From NCBI RefSeq assembly GCF_003634695.1, contig NZ_RBWV01000009.1, positions 62,001 through 126,000 on the forward strand: DNA of 64,000 nt, written 5' to 3'. Shown piece after piece: positions 19,737 to 29,433 of the stretch. The position numbers and the translations under genes are program-made. The first letter of the stretch is position 1, and each line of letters opens with the position of its first letter. This stretch comes from Motilibacter peucedani. GTDB taxonomy: Bacteria; Actinomycetota; Actinomycetes; Motilibacterales; Motilibacteraceae. The notes beneath the pieces were generated by a model. That model worked only from the letters and a program-made list of their open reading frames with translations, was not told where the DNA came from and made no database searches.

Positions 19737-21155
19737 TCAGCTCCTGTCGGTTGCGGGGGCGAGCGACCAGCGCGGCCCCTGCGGGGTGTCCTCGACCGCG
19801 ACGCCGGCGGCGAGCAGCCGGTCGCGCACCGCGTCGGCGGCGGCGAAGTCCTTGCGGGCGCGGGCGTCCTGGCGCTGCGCCAGGGCCGACTCGACGAGCG
19901 CGGCGACTGCCCGGCGCAGGCCGTCGTCACCCTCGCTCCCCTGCCGCCGCCAGACCGGGTCGAGCGGGTCGACGCCCAGCACGGAGAGCATGGCTCGCAG
20001 GGACCCCAGCGCGAGGGTGAGCTCCTCGTCGCTGCCTGACTCGAGCAGCTTGTTGGCCTCGCGCAGCGAGTCGTGCAGCACCGCCAGCGCCGCCGGCACG
20101 CCGAGGTCGTCGTCCATGGCGGCGACGAAGGCGTCGGGCAGCCGGCCCTCGCCGGCGGGATCCCCGAGCCGTTCGACCGCGCGCTCGACGAAGCCCTCGA
20201 TGCGGGCGAAGGACACGGCGGCCTCGGCCAGCGCCTCCTCGCTGTACTCGATGTGGGAGCGGTAGTGCGCGGAGACCAGGTAGTAGCGCAGGGCGATGGG
20301 GCGTACGCGCTTGACGACCTCGCTGACCAGCAGGAAGTTGCCGAGCGACTTGCTCATCTTCTCGCCGGCGGTGGTGACCCAGCCGTTGTGCAGCCAGTAG
20401 CGCGCGAAGCCGTCGCCGGCGGCCCGCGACTGGGCGATCTCGTTCTCGTGGTGCGGGAAGACCAGGTCGAAGCCGCCGCCGTGGATGTCGAACTCGGGGC
20501 CGAGGTAGGCCTCGGCCATCGCCGAGCACTCGAGGTGCCAGCCGGGCCGGCCGCGGCCCCACGGCGTGGGCCACGACGGCTCGCCCGGCTTGGCCGCCTT
20601 CCACAGCGTGAAGTCGCGCGGGTCGCGCTTGAAGGTCTCGACCTCGGCGTCGGCGGCCGGCTGCACGTCGTCGAGCCGCTGGCCCGACAGCGAGCCGTAG
20701 GCGGGGTAGGCGCCGACCGAGAAGTAGACGTCGCCCGACGCGGCGTAGGCGGCGCCCCGCTCGACCAGCCGGTCCATCAGCTCGACCATCTGGGTCACGT
20801 GGCCGGTCGCGCGCGGCGTGACCGACGGGGGCAGGCAGCCGAGGACGTCGTAGGCCCACTCGAACGCGCGCTCGTTGGCCGCGGCGACCTGCCACCACGG
20901 CACGCCCTGCTCGGCGCCCTTGCGCAGGATCTTGTCGTCGATGTCGGTCACGTTGCGCACGAACGTGACGTCGTAGCCGCGGTGGACGAGCCAGCGCCGC
21001 AGCACGTCGAACACGAGCTGGGAGCGCACGTGCCCGACGTGCGGCGGCGACTGGACCGTCGCACCGCAGAGGTAGATGCCGACCTTGCCCGGCTCGAGCG
21101 GCTCGAAGGGGCGCAGCGACCGCGTCGCGGTGTCGTACAAGCGCAGGCCGGTCAC
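19737..21155 (-). CDS. cysS: Cysteinyl-tRNA synthetase
   Basis: A 472-residue class I aminoacyl-tRNA synthetase. The HIGH box is HVGH (residues 39-42), preceded by the zinc ligand Cys30 in YLCGATVQ; further ligands are in WHLECSAMA and FPHHENE. The KMSKS loop is intact ([10 protein letters not shown]). The C-terminal DALR-like helical domain and anticodon-binding end are present. The GTG start at 21155 gives [12 protein letters not shown], matching the usual family N-terminus. It follows the MBL gene by about 20 bases and precedes rlmB by ten. Confidence 0.94.
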   Translation of the reverse strand: MTGLRLYDTATRSLRPFEPLEPGKVGIYLCGATVQSPPHVGHVRSQLVFDVLRRWLVHRGYDVTFVRNVTDIDDKILRKGAEQGVPWWQVAAANERAFEWAYDVLGCLPPSVTPRATGHVTQMVELMDRLVERGAAYAASGDVYFSVGAYPAYGSLSGQRLDDVQPAADAEVETFKRDPRDFTLWKAAKPGEPSWPTPWGRGRPGWHLECSAMAEAYLGPEFDIHGGGFDLVFPHHENEIAQSRAAGDGFARYWLHNGWVTTAGEKMSKSLGNFLLVSEVVKRVRPIALRYYLVSAHYRSHIEYSEEALAEAAVSFARIEGFVERAVERLGDPAGEGRLPDAFVAAMDDDLGVPAALAVLHDSLREANKLLESGSDEELTLALGSLRAMLSVLGVDPLDPVWRRQGSEGDDGLRRAVAALVESALAQRQDARARKDFAAADAVRDRLLAAGVAVEDTPQGPRWSLAPATDRS

Positions 21156-21175
21156 ACCGACAAGCCTATCGGCGC

Positions 21176-21814
21176 TCAGACGGTGAGCGGCTCGCCGTCG
21201 ATCCGCGAGTAGGTGCGGCCCTGGGCGCCGAGGCCCTGCACCGTGCCGTCGAACACGCCCTGCGCGGCCTCGACGATGATCGCGTCGTGGATCGGGAAGG
21301 TGACCCGGGCCGCGACCGCGCGGGTGAAGTCGACGGTCTCGGAGATCTTCGACCAGGGCGCCACGACGGGCAGGGCCAGCACCTCGACGTCGAAGCCGGG
21401 CACCGCGAGCGAGTCGCCGGGGTGGAACAGCCGCCCGCCGATGAGGTAGCCGGTGTTGGGGATGAGGTCGGCCTCGGGGTGGAACAGCGCGTGGTCCTTG
21501 CCGAACCCGCGGACCTCGAGCCCGCCCAGCGTGGTCGTGTCGCCGTCGGTGAAGACCTGGGCGCCCGGGACGCCGGCCTCCTCCAGGACGCCGGCGGTGC
21601 CGGGGTCGACCACGAGCGTCGCTGACGGGTTGGCCGCGAGCACGGCCTTGAGCCGGTCGGTCGCGAGGTGGTCGAAGTGCTGGTGGGTGACGAGCACGCC
21701 GTCGAGGCCGGTCAGGTCGTCGTAGCCCTGCGAGAACGCACCGGGGTCCACGAGCAGGCGGGTGCCCTCGTCCTCGACGAGCAGGCAGGAGTGTCCGAGC
21801 TTGGTGATCTGCAT
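21176..21814 (-). CDS. MBL-fold metal-dependent hydrolase
   Basis: A 212-residue metallo-beta-lactamase-fold protein. The metal site motif is THQHFDHL (HxHxDH), with later ligands in [17 protein letters not shown] and [10 protein letters not shown]. Of the compact UPF0173-like type, predicted hydrolase with unknown substrate. GGGAGG lies in a good position before the ATG. It sits between ispF and cysS, with nine bases to ispF, as part of the ispD-ispF-MBL-cysS-rlmB run. Confidence 0.85.
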   Translation of the reverse strand: MQITKLGHSCLLVEDEGTRLLVDPGAFSQGYDDLTGLDGVLVTHQHFDHLATDRLKAVLAANPSATLVVDPGTAGVLEEAGVPGAQVFTDGDTTTLGGLEVRGFGKDHALFHPEADLIPNTGYLIGGRLFHPGDSLAVPGFDVEVLALPVVAPWSKISETVDFTRAVAARVTFPIHDAIIVEAAQGVFDGTVQGLGAQGRTYSRIDGEPLTV

Positions 21815-21823
21815 GCCACCTCC

Positions 21824-22330
21824 CTACCCCAGCGCGGGCAGGTCTCCACCACCGGGGTCGCGCGGCACGACGAGCGCCGTTGCCAGCGCCGCGAGGCCCT
21901 CGCCGCGGCCGGTCAGGCCCAGCCCGTCGGTGGTCGTGGCCGACAGCGAGACCGGCGCCCCGGCGGCCTCGGAGAGCACCGCCTCGGCCTCGGCACGCCG
22001 GGTGCCGATCCTGGGCCGGTTGCCCACCACCTGCACCGAGACGTTGCCCAGCTCGAAGCCGGCGGCGCGTACGCGGCGGGCCGCCTCCGCCAGGAGCGTG
22101 GCACCCAGCGCGCCGGCCCACTGCGGCTCGCTCGTGCCGAAGTGCGCCCCCAGGTCACCCAGCCCGGCGGCGGCGAACAGCGCGTCGCACGCCGCGTGCG
22201 CGGCGACGTCGCCGTCGGAGTGCCCGGCCAGGCCGGTCTCGCCCGGCCACAGCAGGCCGGCGACCCGCAGCTCGCGCCCGGCCTCGAAGGGGTGGACGTC
22301 GAGCCCGGTGCCGACGCGCGGGAGCGTCAC
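21824..22330 (-). CDS. ispF: 2-C-methyl-D-erythritol 2,4-cyclodiphosphate synthase
   Basis: A 168-residue enzyme of the non-mevalonate isoprenoid pathway; it cyclises CDP-methylerythritol 2-phosphate and releases CMP. Signature motifs are [10 protein letters not shown] (metal ligands Asp/His), [11 protein letters not shown], and the C-terminal [13 protein letters not shown]. The GTG start overlaps the ispD stop (GTGA), so the consecutive pathway enzymes are coupled. Confidence 0.94.
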   Translation of the reverse strand: MTLPRVGTGLDVHPFEAGRELRVAGLLWPGETGLAGHSDGDVAAHAACDALFAAAGLGDLGAHFGTSEPQWAGALGATLLAEAARRVRAAGFELGNVSVQVVGNRPRIGTRRAEAEAVLSEAAGAPVSLSATTTDGLGLTGRGEGLAALATALVVPRDPGGGDLPALG

Positions 22331-23076
22331 GGTGCCTCCTGGGGGTGGACGGCGGCGGCCTGGTGGAGCGCGGCGGCCTCGTGCGCTGCGCCGCGCCGTC
22401 CGGCCAGGACGGCCTCGGCGAGCACCAGGTCGAGCGGGTGGGTGACCTTCAGGGCGTCCGGCGAGCCCGGGACGACCCGCACCGGGTGGCCGAGCCGCTC
22501 GACCAGCCCGGCGTCGTCGGTGGCGACCGGTCCGCCGCCGGCGGCGGCGTGCGCCGCGCGCAGCACGTCCGCGGCGAAGCCCTGCGGGGTCTGCACCGCG
22601 CGCAGGTGCGCGCGCTCGGGGGTCTCCACGACGACGCCGTCGGCGTCGACGCGCTTGACGGTGTCGCTGAGCGGCACGCCGGGGACGACGGCGGGGGCAC
22701 CGCTGCGTACGGCTGCCACCACCGCCTCGACGAGGGCGACCGGCACGAGCGGGCGGGCGGCGTCGTGCACCAGCACCACGTCGACCTCAGCCGGGACGGC
22801 CGCCAGCGCGGCGGTCACCGAGCCCTGCCGGTCGCCCGCGCCGGCGACGACCTCGAGGGCGGTGGTGCCGACGACACCGGCCAGCAGCGCCCGCACCTGC
22901 TCGACGGCGTCGGCGGGTGCGGCGACGACGACGAGGCCGACGCTCGGAGCGGCGGCGAGGGCCCGGACGGCGTGGACGAGCAGCGGCTCGCCGGCCAGCG
23001 CGCGCAGGGCCTTCGGCGCGCCGGGCCCCAGCCGCTCGCCCCGCCCGGCGGCGGGCACGAGGACGGCGGCGGGCAC
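22327..23076 (-). CDS. ispD: 2-C-methyl-D-erythritol 4-phosphate cytidylyltransferase
   Basis: A 249-residue nucleotidyltransferase of the isoprenoid pathway. It opens with [21 protein letters not shown] (CTP-binding glycine-rich loop and Lys), followed by [15 protein letters not shown] and RAVQTPQGF, and ends with the [14 protein letters not shown] segment. It makes CDP-ME from CTP and MEP, the step before IspF's pathway branch. The start is GTG 23076. A strong hairpin separates it from carD, so it may have its own promoter. Confidence 0.94.
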   Translation of the reverse strand: MPAAVLVPAAGRGERLGPGAPKALRALAGEPLLVHAVRALAAAPSVGLVVVAAPADAVEQVRALLAGVVGTTALEVVAGAGDRQGSVTAALAAVPAEVDVVLVHDAARPLVPVALVEAVVAAVRSGAPAVVPGVPLSDTVKRVDADGVVVETPERAHLRAVQTPQGFAADVLRAAHAAAGGGPVATDDAGLVERLGHPVRVVPGSPDALKVTHPLDLVLAEAVLAGRRGAAHEAAALHQAAAVHPQEAP

Positions 23077-23103
23077 GACGCGACCCTAGTGGCTGCGACG
23101 CAC

Positions 23104-23135
23104 GAGGCCCGGCCCCCTCGCGGGGACCGGGCCTC
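23104..23135 (-). terminator. Strong hairpin between carD and ispD
   Basis: GAGGCCCGG pairs with CCGGGCCTC, and inside it CCCC pairs with GGGG around TCGC; only one C-A mismatch interrupts 13 pairs. It starts 31 bases after the carD stop in the direction of carD transcription and ends 28 bases before the ispD start. Likely a carD terminator or attenuator. Confidence 0.75.
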
Positions 23136-23165
23136 GGACGTGCGGCTCCGCGTGCGGAGCAGGGG

Positions 23166-23648
23166 TCAGGACGCGAGCACCTCGTCGAGGACGGCCTCGG
23201 CCTTGTCCTCGTTGGTGCGCTCGGCGAGCGCCAGCTCGCTGACCAGGATCTGGCGGGCCTTGGCGAGCATGCGCTTCTCGCCGGCCGAGAGGCCGCGGTC
23301 CTTCTCGCGGCGCCAGAGGTCGCGGACGACCTCGGCGACCTTGATCACGTCACCGCTCGCGAGCTTCTCGAGGTTGGCCTTGTAGCGCCGCGACCAGTTG
23401 GTGGGCTCCTCGGTGTGCGGCGCGCGCAGCACCTCGAACACCCGGTCGAGCCCGTCCTGGCCGACCACGTCGCGCACACCGACCAGGTCGACGTTGTCCG
23501 CGGGGACGCGGACCGTCAAGTCGCCCTGGGCGACCTTGAGCACCAGGTAGGTCTTGTCGACCCCCTTGATGGTGCGGTTCTCGATGGCCTCGATGAGGGC
23601 AGCCCCGTGGTGGGGGTAGACGACAGTCTCGCCGACCTTGAACGTCAT
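23166..23648 (-). CDS. carD: CarD-family transcriptional regulator
   Basis: A 160-residue RNA polymerase-binding protein that stabilises open promoter complexes, essential in mycobacteria. The N-terminal Tudor-like RNAP-interaction domain is [17 protein letters not shown]... to about residue 60; the C-terminal helical DNA-binding domain includes [14 protein letters not shown] and [19 protein letters not shown], with the minor-groove Trp. AAAGGGGAAA lies upstream of the ATG. It stands at the head of the ispD-ispF-cysS-rlmB cluster, a conserved actinobacterial arrangement, but behind its own hairpin. Confidence 0.95.
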   Translation of the reverse strand: MTFKVGETVVYPHHGAALIEAIENRTIKGVDKTYLVLKVAQGDLTVRVPADNVDLVGVRDVVGQDGLDRVFEVLRAPHTEEPTNWSRRYKANLEKLASGDVIKVAEVVRDLWRREKDRGLSAGEKRMLAKARQILVSELALAERTNEDKAEAVLDEVLAS

Positions 23649-23853
23649 TCATTTCCCCTTTCCGCTATCGAGGTTAACACGGCTCCGGGCGGTTGTGACC
23701 GTCCGATCGGAGGCATTTCCGCAGGTCAGGGGCTTGACAACACCCGCGCTGGCATGCTTGCGCCCGGCTTGCGGACCCGGCGCGGTCGTGCATGCACGCG
23801 CTGCGAGGTCCTCACAGGTGCGGGCCCGCTGCCCGGGTGGCACGATGGGCGGC

Positions 23854-24591
23854 ATGGCCGAGGGCGGTGCTCCCACTCCCTGGCCGGCCGTCGTGGTCCC
23901 CGACGACGCCCGCGACCTCGAGCCGGACCGCAGGGCCTGGCTGCGCGAGCAGCGCCGCGCCCGCTGGCGGGCGGCCCTCACCTCCACGCGCTCGGGCCGC
24001 AGCCGACCCCTGGCCCTGCTGGTGACCCTCGCGGTCGCCGTCACCGCGACGCTGGGGGGCCTCGCCGCCGCGGTCCTCCCGCACCCGCTGCCCGCACGCG
24101 TACCCCTCGCCGTCGTCTCGGTCGCCGACGGCCGCACCGGCGGGCTGCTGCCCGCCACCGCGCTCGCCACCCGCGCCGGTCCCGTGCCCTCGCGCGCGGT
24201 GCGCCCGGCCGCCGTGCTCGTCACCGGCGCCTCCTGCGGGTGCGCGCCCACCGTCGACGCCCTGGCCCGCGCCGCCGCGGGCGTCGGCGTCGAGGTCTGG
24301 GTCGTCGCGCCCGAGGGCGCCCGCGACAGCGCGGTGCAGCTCACGCGCGGGCTCCACCCGGGCGTCGTCGTGACCGCCACCGACACCGGCGGCGCGCTGC
24401 GCTCGGGGCTCGACGAGGCGGGGGCGGCGCCCGCCGACGGCGGCCCGGTGCTGCTGCTCGTGCGCTCCGACGGCGTCGTCGAGGAGGAGCTCTCCGGGCC
24501 GGCTCTCGCCGGCGCCGTGAGCTCCACCGGCATCGACGTCACGCTCGCCTCGCTGACACGACCGCGCCCGGTGACCACCGCGTCGCGCTGA
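23854..24591 (+). CDS. Single-pass membrane protein of unknown function with CxC motif
   Basis: A 245-residue protein (alternative ATG at 23845). Residues 1-50 are cytoplasmic and rich in Arg; one membrane helix (about 52-76, LALLVTLAVAVTATLGGL) is followed by an exported domain of about 165 residues. This domain has alternating beta/alpha character and a Cys-x-Cys (GASCGCAP, Cys128/Cys130) after a strand (AAVLVTG), the position of a thioredoxin-type redox site; PVLLLVRSDGVVEEEL resembles a later thioredoxin-fold strand. Such a fold is only inferred. It is divergent from carD and precedes a lipoprotein gene in the same direction. Confidence 0.65.
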   Translation: MAEGGAPTPWPAVVVPDDARDLEPDRRAWLREQRRARWRAALTSTRSGRSRPLALLVTLAVAVTATLGGLAAAVLPHPLPARVPLAVVSVADGRTGGLLPATALATRAGPVPSRAVRPAAVLVTGASCGCAPTVDALARAAAGVGVEVWVVAPEGARDSAVQLTRGLHPGVVVTATDTGGALRSGLDEAGAAPADGGPVLLLVRSDGVVEEELSGPALAGAVSSTGIDVTLASLTRPRPVTTASR

Positions 24592-24649
24592 GGTCGTCCG
24601 CCCTGGCTACGCTGGCCCACGACCAACCCCCGTCGGAGGAGCACCCGCC

Positions 24650-25219
24650 GTGACCCGTCCGCTGCTGCGCGCCACCCGTCGAGTCCCCGCAGCTCCCGGC
24701 CGCGCGCTCCTGCGCAGCCGGGCCGCCGTGCTGGCCGGGCTCACGTCCTGCGCGGCGCTGCTCGCCGGCTGCGGGTCGGGCTTCGACGCGCAGACCAACC
24801 AGGTGCAGTACCCCGGCGACGGCACCAACGTGACCTCGGGCTCGCTCAAGGTGCTCAACGCGGTCATCGTCGCCGGCTCCTCCGGGAGCACGGTCACCAT
24901 GACCATCGCCAACACCGCCAACGCCAACGCGCTCACCCCTGACATCGCGGCCCGTGCCGTCACGCTCGCGGGGGTCGCCAGCGGCGACGCGCAGGCGAGC
25001 ATCAGCGGCCCCACCAAGGTCGCTGCCCAGAGCACCCTCCAGGTCGGCGGCTCGTCGGGCACCACCGCGCAGTTCAGCGGCGCGTCCTTCGAGCCGGGCT
25101 CCTACGTCCCGCTGACCGTGCAGCTCGACCCGTCGCAGTCGCTGAGCCTGACGGTGCCCGTGGTCGCCGAGGCCGGCTACTACGCCACCGCCACGCCCAC
25201 CGCCGCACCCTCCAGCTGA
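24650..25219 (+). CDS. Putative lipoprotein, copper-chaperone-like/unknown
   Basis: A 189-residue lipoprotein. The start is GTG 24650 after GGAGGA. A long Arg-rich n-region leads to the lipobox LLAGC (Cys41). The mature part is a beta-rich domain with many Ser, Thr and Ala, containing GSLKVLNAVIVAG and YVPLTVQLDPSQSLSLTVPVV. The LKVLNAVIV...FEPGSYVPLTVQL layout resembles small surface lipoproteins of actinobacteria distantly related to the PCuAC fold, but the copper-binding Met/His motif is absent, so no function is assigned. It follows the membrane protein by 58 bases. Confidence 0.7.
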   Translation: MTRPLLRATRRVPAAPGRALLRSRAAVLAGLTSCAALLAGCGSGFDAQTNQVQYPGDGTNVTSGSLKVLNAVIVAGSSGSTVTMTIANTANANALTPDIAARAVTLAGVASGDAQASISGPTKVAAQSTLQVGGSSGTTAQFSGASFEPGSYVPLTVQLDPSQSLSLTVPVVAEAGYYATATPTAAPSS

Positions 25220-25323
25220 CCGCCCCCGGCTGACCTCCCGCTCGGCCCGATAGGGCACCTCCCGCGCCGTATCTGCGTGCGCAGCGCCTCCCTCTGCTGA
25301 GGAGGAAGGCACCTACGCCTCCT

Positions 25324-25356
25324 GGCACCCGCCCCGGTACGCACCGGGGCGGTGCC
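25324..25356 (+). terminator. Hairpin between the lipoprotein and the S53 peptidase
   Basis: GGCACCCGCCCCGGT pairs with ACCGGGGCGGTGCC around ACGC with a single bulged C. It lies 105 bases after the lipoprotein stop and 30 before the peptidase start, so it could end the first transcript or act as a leader attenuator of the second. A weaker GGAGG/CCTCC hairpin is just upstream. No known riboswitch consensus was recognised here. Confidence 0.5.
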
Positions 25357-25386
25357 GGCGTCGCCGACAGCCCCGGGAGGGCCACC

Positions 25387-28300
25387 ATGTCGTCGTCTCG
25401 ACCACCTCGCCGCAGGCACGTGACAGGCAGCCTCGCTGCGCTCGCCGCGTTCGCCCTCGGCGTCACCCCGGCAGTCGCCTCGGCTGCCACCTCACCGTCC
25501 GCCGACGGGCCGGGCGGCTCCGCCGCCCCCACCGTCCCGACCTCCGCCGCGTTCCCCACCCACCAGCGCGGCAGCGCGCCGCAGGCCGTGACCAGCGGCT
25601 CGGCCCACCTGGTGCGCGCCACCGACGAGTCGCAGCGGCTGCGGCTGACCGTCGGGCTGCAGACCCCGCACGCCGACGACGAGGAGGCGTTCCTCGCCTC
25701 GCTGCAGGACAAGAGCTCGCCGAACTTCCACCGCTACCTCACGGCCGAGCAGTGGAACGCGCGCTTCGCGCCCAGCGCCGCCGACGAGCAGAAGGTCGTC
25801 GACTGGGCGCAGGCCAACGGCATCACGGTCACCCGCCGGTTCGCGAACCACCTCGTCGTCGACCTCGAGGGCGACGTCGGCACGGTGGAGAAGGCCCTCG
25901 GCGTCAGCATCAACGACTACACCCTGGGACAGCGGCAGTTCTACGCCAACACCGCCGCGCCGGCGCTGCCCGCGTCCATCTCCGACGTGGTCGAGGCGGT
26001 CGGCGGGCTGAACTCGCTCGAGGTCCTGCAACCGCAGGGCGCCACGGCCGAGCAGGAGGCGAGCACCGCGTACTCCGCAGGTGCCGCCGTCTCCGAGGGC
26101 CCGTCGCAGCACGCCGACGGCAGCACCGCGCTGCTCGCCGCGGCCATGAGCGCCGCCAAGGCGAAGTCCGCCACCACCGGCGGGTTCTACGACCCCAGCG
26201 ACATCTACGCGTCGACGGCCTACGACACCGACGCGCTCAACCGGCAGGGCCACTGCTGCAACCCGACCCACGTCTCCACCGGGGCACCGCCGGCGACCTC
26301 GATCGCCATCGCCAGCGTCGGTCTCCAGCAGCTCAGCGACATGCAGGGTTTCCACGACCTCTACCCCTACCTCGCCTACAGCTACGACACCCGCTACATC
26401 GACGGGACGCCGAGCGGCAACGACCTCGAGGGCACGATGGACCTCGAGTGGTCGACGGCGATGGCCAACAGCTTCGGCAGCTACCTCGACACGGCCCACG
26501 TGCGGATGTACGACGGCGCCAACGCCCTCCTGACGACCTTCACCGACATCTACAACTCGATGCTGTCGGACGGCGTGGCGCGCACGATGAGCACCAGCTG
26601 GGGCTGCGCCGAGTCCTACTGCGCCTCCAGCGGCCTCATGAACACCCAGCACAACATCTTCAACGCGATGCTGGGCCAGGGCTGGTCGCTGACGGCCGCC
26701 TCTGACGACGCCGGTCCCTACGCCGACTGCTCGCACGTCAGCGTGTCCTACCCGAGCTCCGACCCGGACGTGGTGGCAGCAGGTGGTACGACCCTGCAAG
26801 CCGCCGGTGGCTTCTTCAGCGAGGTCGCCTGGACCGGTGGCTCGTCGGCCGGCAGCTGCGGTGTCAACAACGGCGGCGGCGGTGGCGGCTGCAGCGTGCA
26901 GTTCGCGCAGCCGGGCTACCAGAGCGGGCGCGTCAACGGCCTGTGCCCCGGCCACCGCGCGGTTCCGGACGTCTCGCTCAACGCGAGCATCGGCCAGAAC
27001 ATCTTCTTCGGCGGCGTACGGCGCGGCAGCGGCGGCACGAGCATCGTGGCACCGGAGCTGGCCGGCTTCTTCGCCCAGGCGAACGCCTACCGGATCTCGA
27101 TGGGGAACATCTGCGGCTCGACGGGCAACCAGGCCTGCGGCCTGATCGGCAACCCGAACAACGCGATCTACCTGGGCGCCTCGACGGGCACCACGCACAA
27201 CCCGGTCTACGACATCACCTCCGGCTGCACGAGCAACGACGTCGGGGGCGGGTGGTGCGCCGGCACCGGCTACGACCTGGCGACGGGTCTCGGCTCGCTC
27301 AACATGCTCCAGCTGGCGTGGGACATCAACTACTGGACGGTCCCCGAGGCGACGCCGCCGAGCATCGGCATCAGCGGCCCGTCGACCGGCGTCTGGTACA
27401 CCAGCAACCCCTCGCTGAGCTGGTCCGTCGCTGACAGCGGCGGCAGCTACGGTGCCGCAGGCAACGCCGGCTACACCTACCGCTGGGACGCCGACCCCGG
27501 CAACCCGACCAGCCACGCCCACCCGGGCACGGGCGACCCGTTCTACTACGGCCCGACCTACCCGAAGGCCTCGACGGGCTCGGTCTCGCTGGCTTCCGCA
27601 GGCCAGGGCTGCCACACGCTCTACGTGCGGGCATGGGACAACCTGGGCCTCTCCACGCTGCGCAGCTACGGCCCGGTCTGCTACGACACGAGCACCCCGT
27701 CGGCCAGCATCAGCCTGAACAGCGGGGCGACCTACGCCAACAGCTCCACCGTGTCGGTGGCCCTCTCGGCCAGCAACCCGACCTCGGGCGACCCGGTCAC
27801 GCAGATGCGGTTCTCCAACAACGGCGGCAGCTCCTACGGTCCGTGGCACCCCTACGCCTCGTCGACGACCTACGGTCTGCCGTCGGGCAACGGCACCCGC
27901 AGCCTCTCGGTGCAGGTCATGAACGCCGCCGGCACGGTGTCGGCCGGTGCGACCGACACGATCGTCGTCGACACCGCGGTCCCGACGATCAGCTCCGCAC
28001 CGCACCCCAAGCTCATCACCGGCCAGACCTTCACCTCCTCCGGGGCGCCGGTCCAGATCCTGTGGTCGGGCAGCGACACCGGGGGCAGCGGGATCTCGGG
28101 CTACACGCTGCAGCAGAGCGTCGACGGCGGTGCCTACACCGGCGTGAGCCTGTCGTCGCCGGGCGCCACCTCGGCCATCGTCCACATCCACTCCGGCCAC
28201 ACCTACCGCTACCAGGTGCGGGTGACCGACCGCGCGGGCAACGTGAGCGGCTGGAAGGCCGGCAGCACCTTCACGCTGTCGAGCTACGAGAACACCAGCA

Positions 28301-28644
28301 GCCGCATCGCCTACTCCTCCGGCTGGACCCAGGTCAACGAGTCCGGGGCGTCGGGCGGCAACGTGAAGTACACGACCAGCGGAGGCAAGACCGCCAAGGT
28401 GTCCTTCACCGGCACGCAGGTCGCGTGGGTCACCCAGATCGCCTCCACCAACGGCTCCGCCACGGTGAAGGTCGACTCGGGCAGCTCGTCGAGCGTCAGC
28501 ACCAACGGGTCGACGACCAAGCAGACGTACGTGGCTGCAGCGTCGACCGGGCTGACCGCAGGGGCCCACACCTACACGGTGACCTCGAGCGGCACCAGCG
28601 GGCACCCGCGGGTGGAGGTGGACACGTTCCTGGTCATCAGCTGA
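25387..28644 (+). CDS. Secreted sedolisin-type serine-carboxyl peptidase (family S53)
   Basis: A 1085-residue secreted pro-peptidase. After the signal peptide (about 1-34, cleavage near ASA-ATS) comes a pro-kumamolisin activation domain (about 75-210; SPNFHRYLTAEQWNARF, HLVVDLEGDVGTVEKALG). The catalytic domain (about 260-645) has Glu348 and Asp352 (EGTMD), the oxyanion Asp441 (SDDAG), Ser552 in GGTSIVAPE, and the calcium-site segment YDITSG...GYDLATGLGSLN. The remaining 430 residues are Ig-like beta-sandwich repeats and a C-terminal jelly-roll-like domain, probably for attachment. Such enzymes digest protein in acid conditions outside the cell. GGGAGG precedes the ATG. Confidence 0.9.
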   Translation: MSSSRPPRRRHVTGSLAALAAFALGVTPAVASAATSPSADGPGGSAAPTVPTSAAFPTHQRGSAPQAVTSGSAHLVRATDESQRLRLTVGLQTPHADDEEAFLASLQDKSSPNFHRYLTAEQWNARFAPSAADEQKVVDWAQANGITVTRRFANHLVVDLEGDVGTVEKALGVSINDYTLGQRQFYANTAAPALPASISDVVEAVGGLNSLEVLQPQGATAEQEASTAYSAGAAVSEGPSQHADGSTALLAAAMSAAKAKSATTGGFYDPSDIYASTAYDTDALNRQGHCCNPTHVSTGAPPATSIAIASVGLQQLSDMQGFHDLYPYLAYSYDTRYIDGTPSGNDLEGTMDLEWSTAMANSFGSYLDTAHVRMYDGANALLTTFTDIYNSMLSDGVARTMSTSWGCAESYCASSGLMNTQHNIFNAMLGQGWSLTAASDDAGPYADCSHVSVSYPSSDPDVVAAGGTTLQAAGGFFSEVAWTGGSSAGSCGVNNGGGGGGCSVQFAQPGYQSGRVNGLCPGHRAVPDVSLNASIGQNIFFGGVRRGSGGTSIVAPELAGFFAQANAYRISMGNICGSTGNQACGLIGNPNNAIYLGASTGTTHNPVYDITSGCTSNDVGGGWCAGTGYDLATGLGSLNMLQLAWDINYWTVPEATPPSIGISGPSTGVWYTSNPSLSWSVADSGGSYGAAGNAGYTYRWDADPGNPTSHAHPGTGDPFYYGPTYPKASTGSVSLASAGQGCHTLYVRAWDNLGLSTLRSYGPVCYDTSTPSASISLNSGATYANSSTVSVALSASNPTSGDPVTQMRFSNNGGSSYGPWHPYASSTTYGLPSGNGTRSLSVQVMNAAGTVSAGATDTIVVDTAVPTISSAPHPKLITGQTFTSSGAPVQILWSGSDTGGSGISGYTLQQSVDGGAYTGVSLSSPGATSAIVHIHSGHTYRYQVRVTDRAGNVSGWKAGSTFTLSSYENTSSRIAYSSGWTQVNESGASGGNVKYTTSGGKTAKVSFTGTQVAWVTQIASTNGSATVKVDSGSSSSVSTNGSTTKQTYVAAASTGLTAGAHTYTVTSSGTSGHPRVEVDTFLVIS

Positions 28645-28650
28645 CCAGGA

Positions 28651-28700
28651 CCACCACCTGGCACCACCTGGCACCATCTAGCACCATCTAGCACCACGCG
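28651..28700 (+). repeat. Five-unit 10-base tandem repeat
   Basis: Right after the peptidase stop, units of ten bases follow head to tail: CCACCACCTG, GCACCACCTG, GCACCATCTA twice, GCACCACGCG. The period equals about one helical turn. It has no coding role and lies just before the peptidase terminator, so its origin may be simple slippage. Confidence 0.8.
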
Positions 28701-28707
28701 ACACCTC

Positions 28708-28738
28708 AGCGCCCCCGCCGGTCGTCCGGCGGGGCGCT
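28708..28738. terminator. Hairpin terminator between the S53 peptidase and regX3
   Basis: AGCGCCCCCGCCGG pairs with CCGGCGGGGCGCT around TCGT with one bulged C. It lies between the convergent peptidase and regX3 genes and may act on both. Confidence 0.75.
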
Positions 28739-28752
28739 GGGCACGTCGGCGC

Positions 28753-29433
28753 CTAGGGCTCGAACTTGTAGCCGAGGCCGCGCACGGTGACCAGGTGCTT
28801 GGGCACCCCGGGGTCGGGCTCGATCTTGGCGCGCAGCCGCTTCACGTGCACGTCGAGGGTCTTGGTGTCGCCGACGTAGTCGGACCCCCAGACCCGGTCG
28901 ATCAGCTGCATGCGGGTGAGGACGCGGCCGGCGTTGCGGAGCAGCATCTCGAGCAGCTCGAACTCCTTGAGCGGCAGCTGCACCGAGGCGCCGCCCACCG
29001 TGACGACGTGCCGGTCGACGTCCATCCGCACGGGCCCGGCCTCGAGGGCCACGGGAGCCGCCTCTTCCGGCTCGCCCCCGCGGCGGAGCACCGCACGGAC
29101 GCGGGCCACGAGCTCACGGGCCGAGAACGGCTTGGTGACGTAGTCGTCGGCACCGAGCTCGAGGCCCACGACCTTGTCGATCTCGCTGTCCTTGGCGGTG
29201 AGCATGATGACGGGCACGGAGCTGCGCTGGCGCAGGGCCCGGCAGACCTCGGTGCCCGGGATGCCGGGGAGCATGAGGTCGAGCAGCACCAGGTCGGCCC
29301 CGCTGCGGTCGAACTCCTCGAGCGCCAGCGGCCCGGTGGGCGCGACGACGACCTCGTAGCCCTCCTTGCGCAGCATGTAGGACAGGGCGTCGCTGAAGGA
29401 CTCCTCGTCTTCGACGACAAGGACGCGGGTCAC
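28753..29433 (-). CDS. regX3: Phosphate-sensing response regulator RegX3/PhoP type
   Basis: A 226-residue OmpR/PhoB-family regulator. The receiver domain (1-118) has the acidic pocket VEDE, phospho-acceptor Asp52 (LLDLMLPG), TAKD and KPF. The C-terminal winged helix (about 128-226) includes LPLKEFELLEMLLRNAGRVLTR (here: LPLKEFELLEML) and VHVKRLRAKIEPDP. In actinobacteria this pair senses phosphate starvation and activates phosphate uptake genes. The GTG start overlaps the senX3 stop (GTGA). Confidence 0.92.
   Translation of the reverse strand: MTRVLVVEDEESFSDALSYMLRKEGYEVVVAPTGPLALEEFDRSGADLVLLDLMLPGIPGTEVCRALRQRSSVPVIMLTAKDSEIDKVVGLELGADDYVTKPFSARELVARVRAVLRRGGEPEEAAPVALEAGPVRMDVDRHVVTVGGASVQLPLKEFELLEMLLRNAGRVLTRMQLIDRVWGSDYVGDTKTLDVHVKRLRAKIEPDPGVPKHLVTVRGLGYKFEP

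Noticed and set aside
25220-25386. Possible riboswitch upstream of the S53 peptidase
   Set aside because: The two hairpins do not match c-di-AMP, c-di-GMP or other riboswitch consensus known to me; kept only as terminator or attenuator.
25492-28677. Long open frame on the - strand opposite the S53 peptidase
   Set aside because: No recognisable domain; the + strand has the signal peptide, propeptide and catalytic residues.
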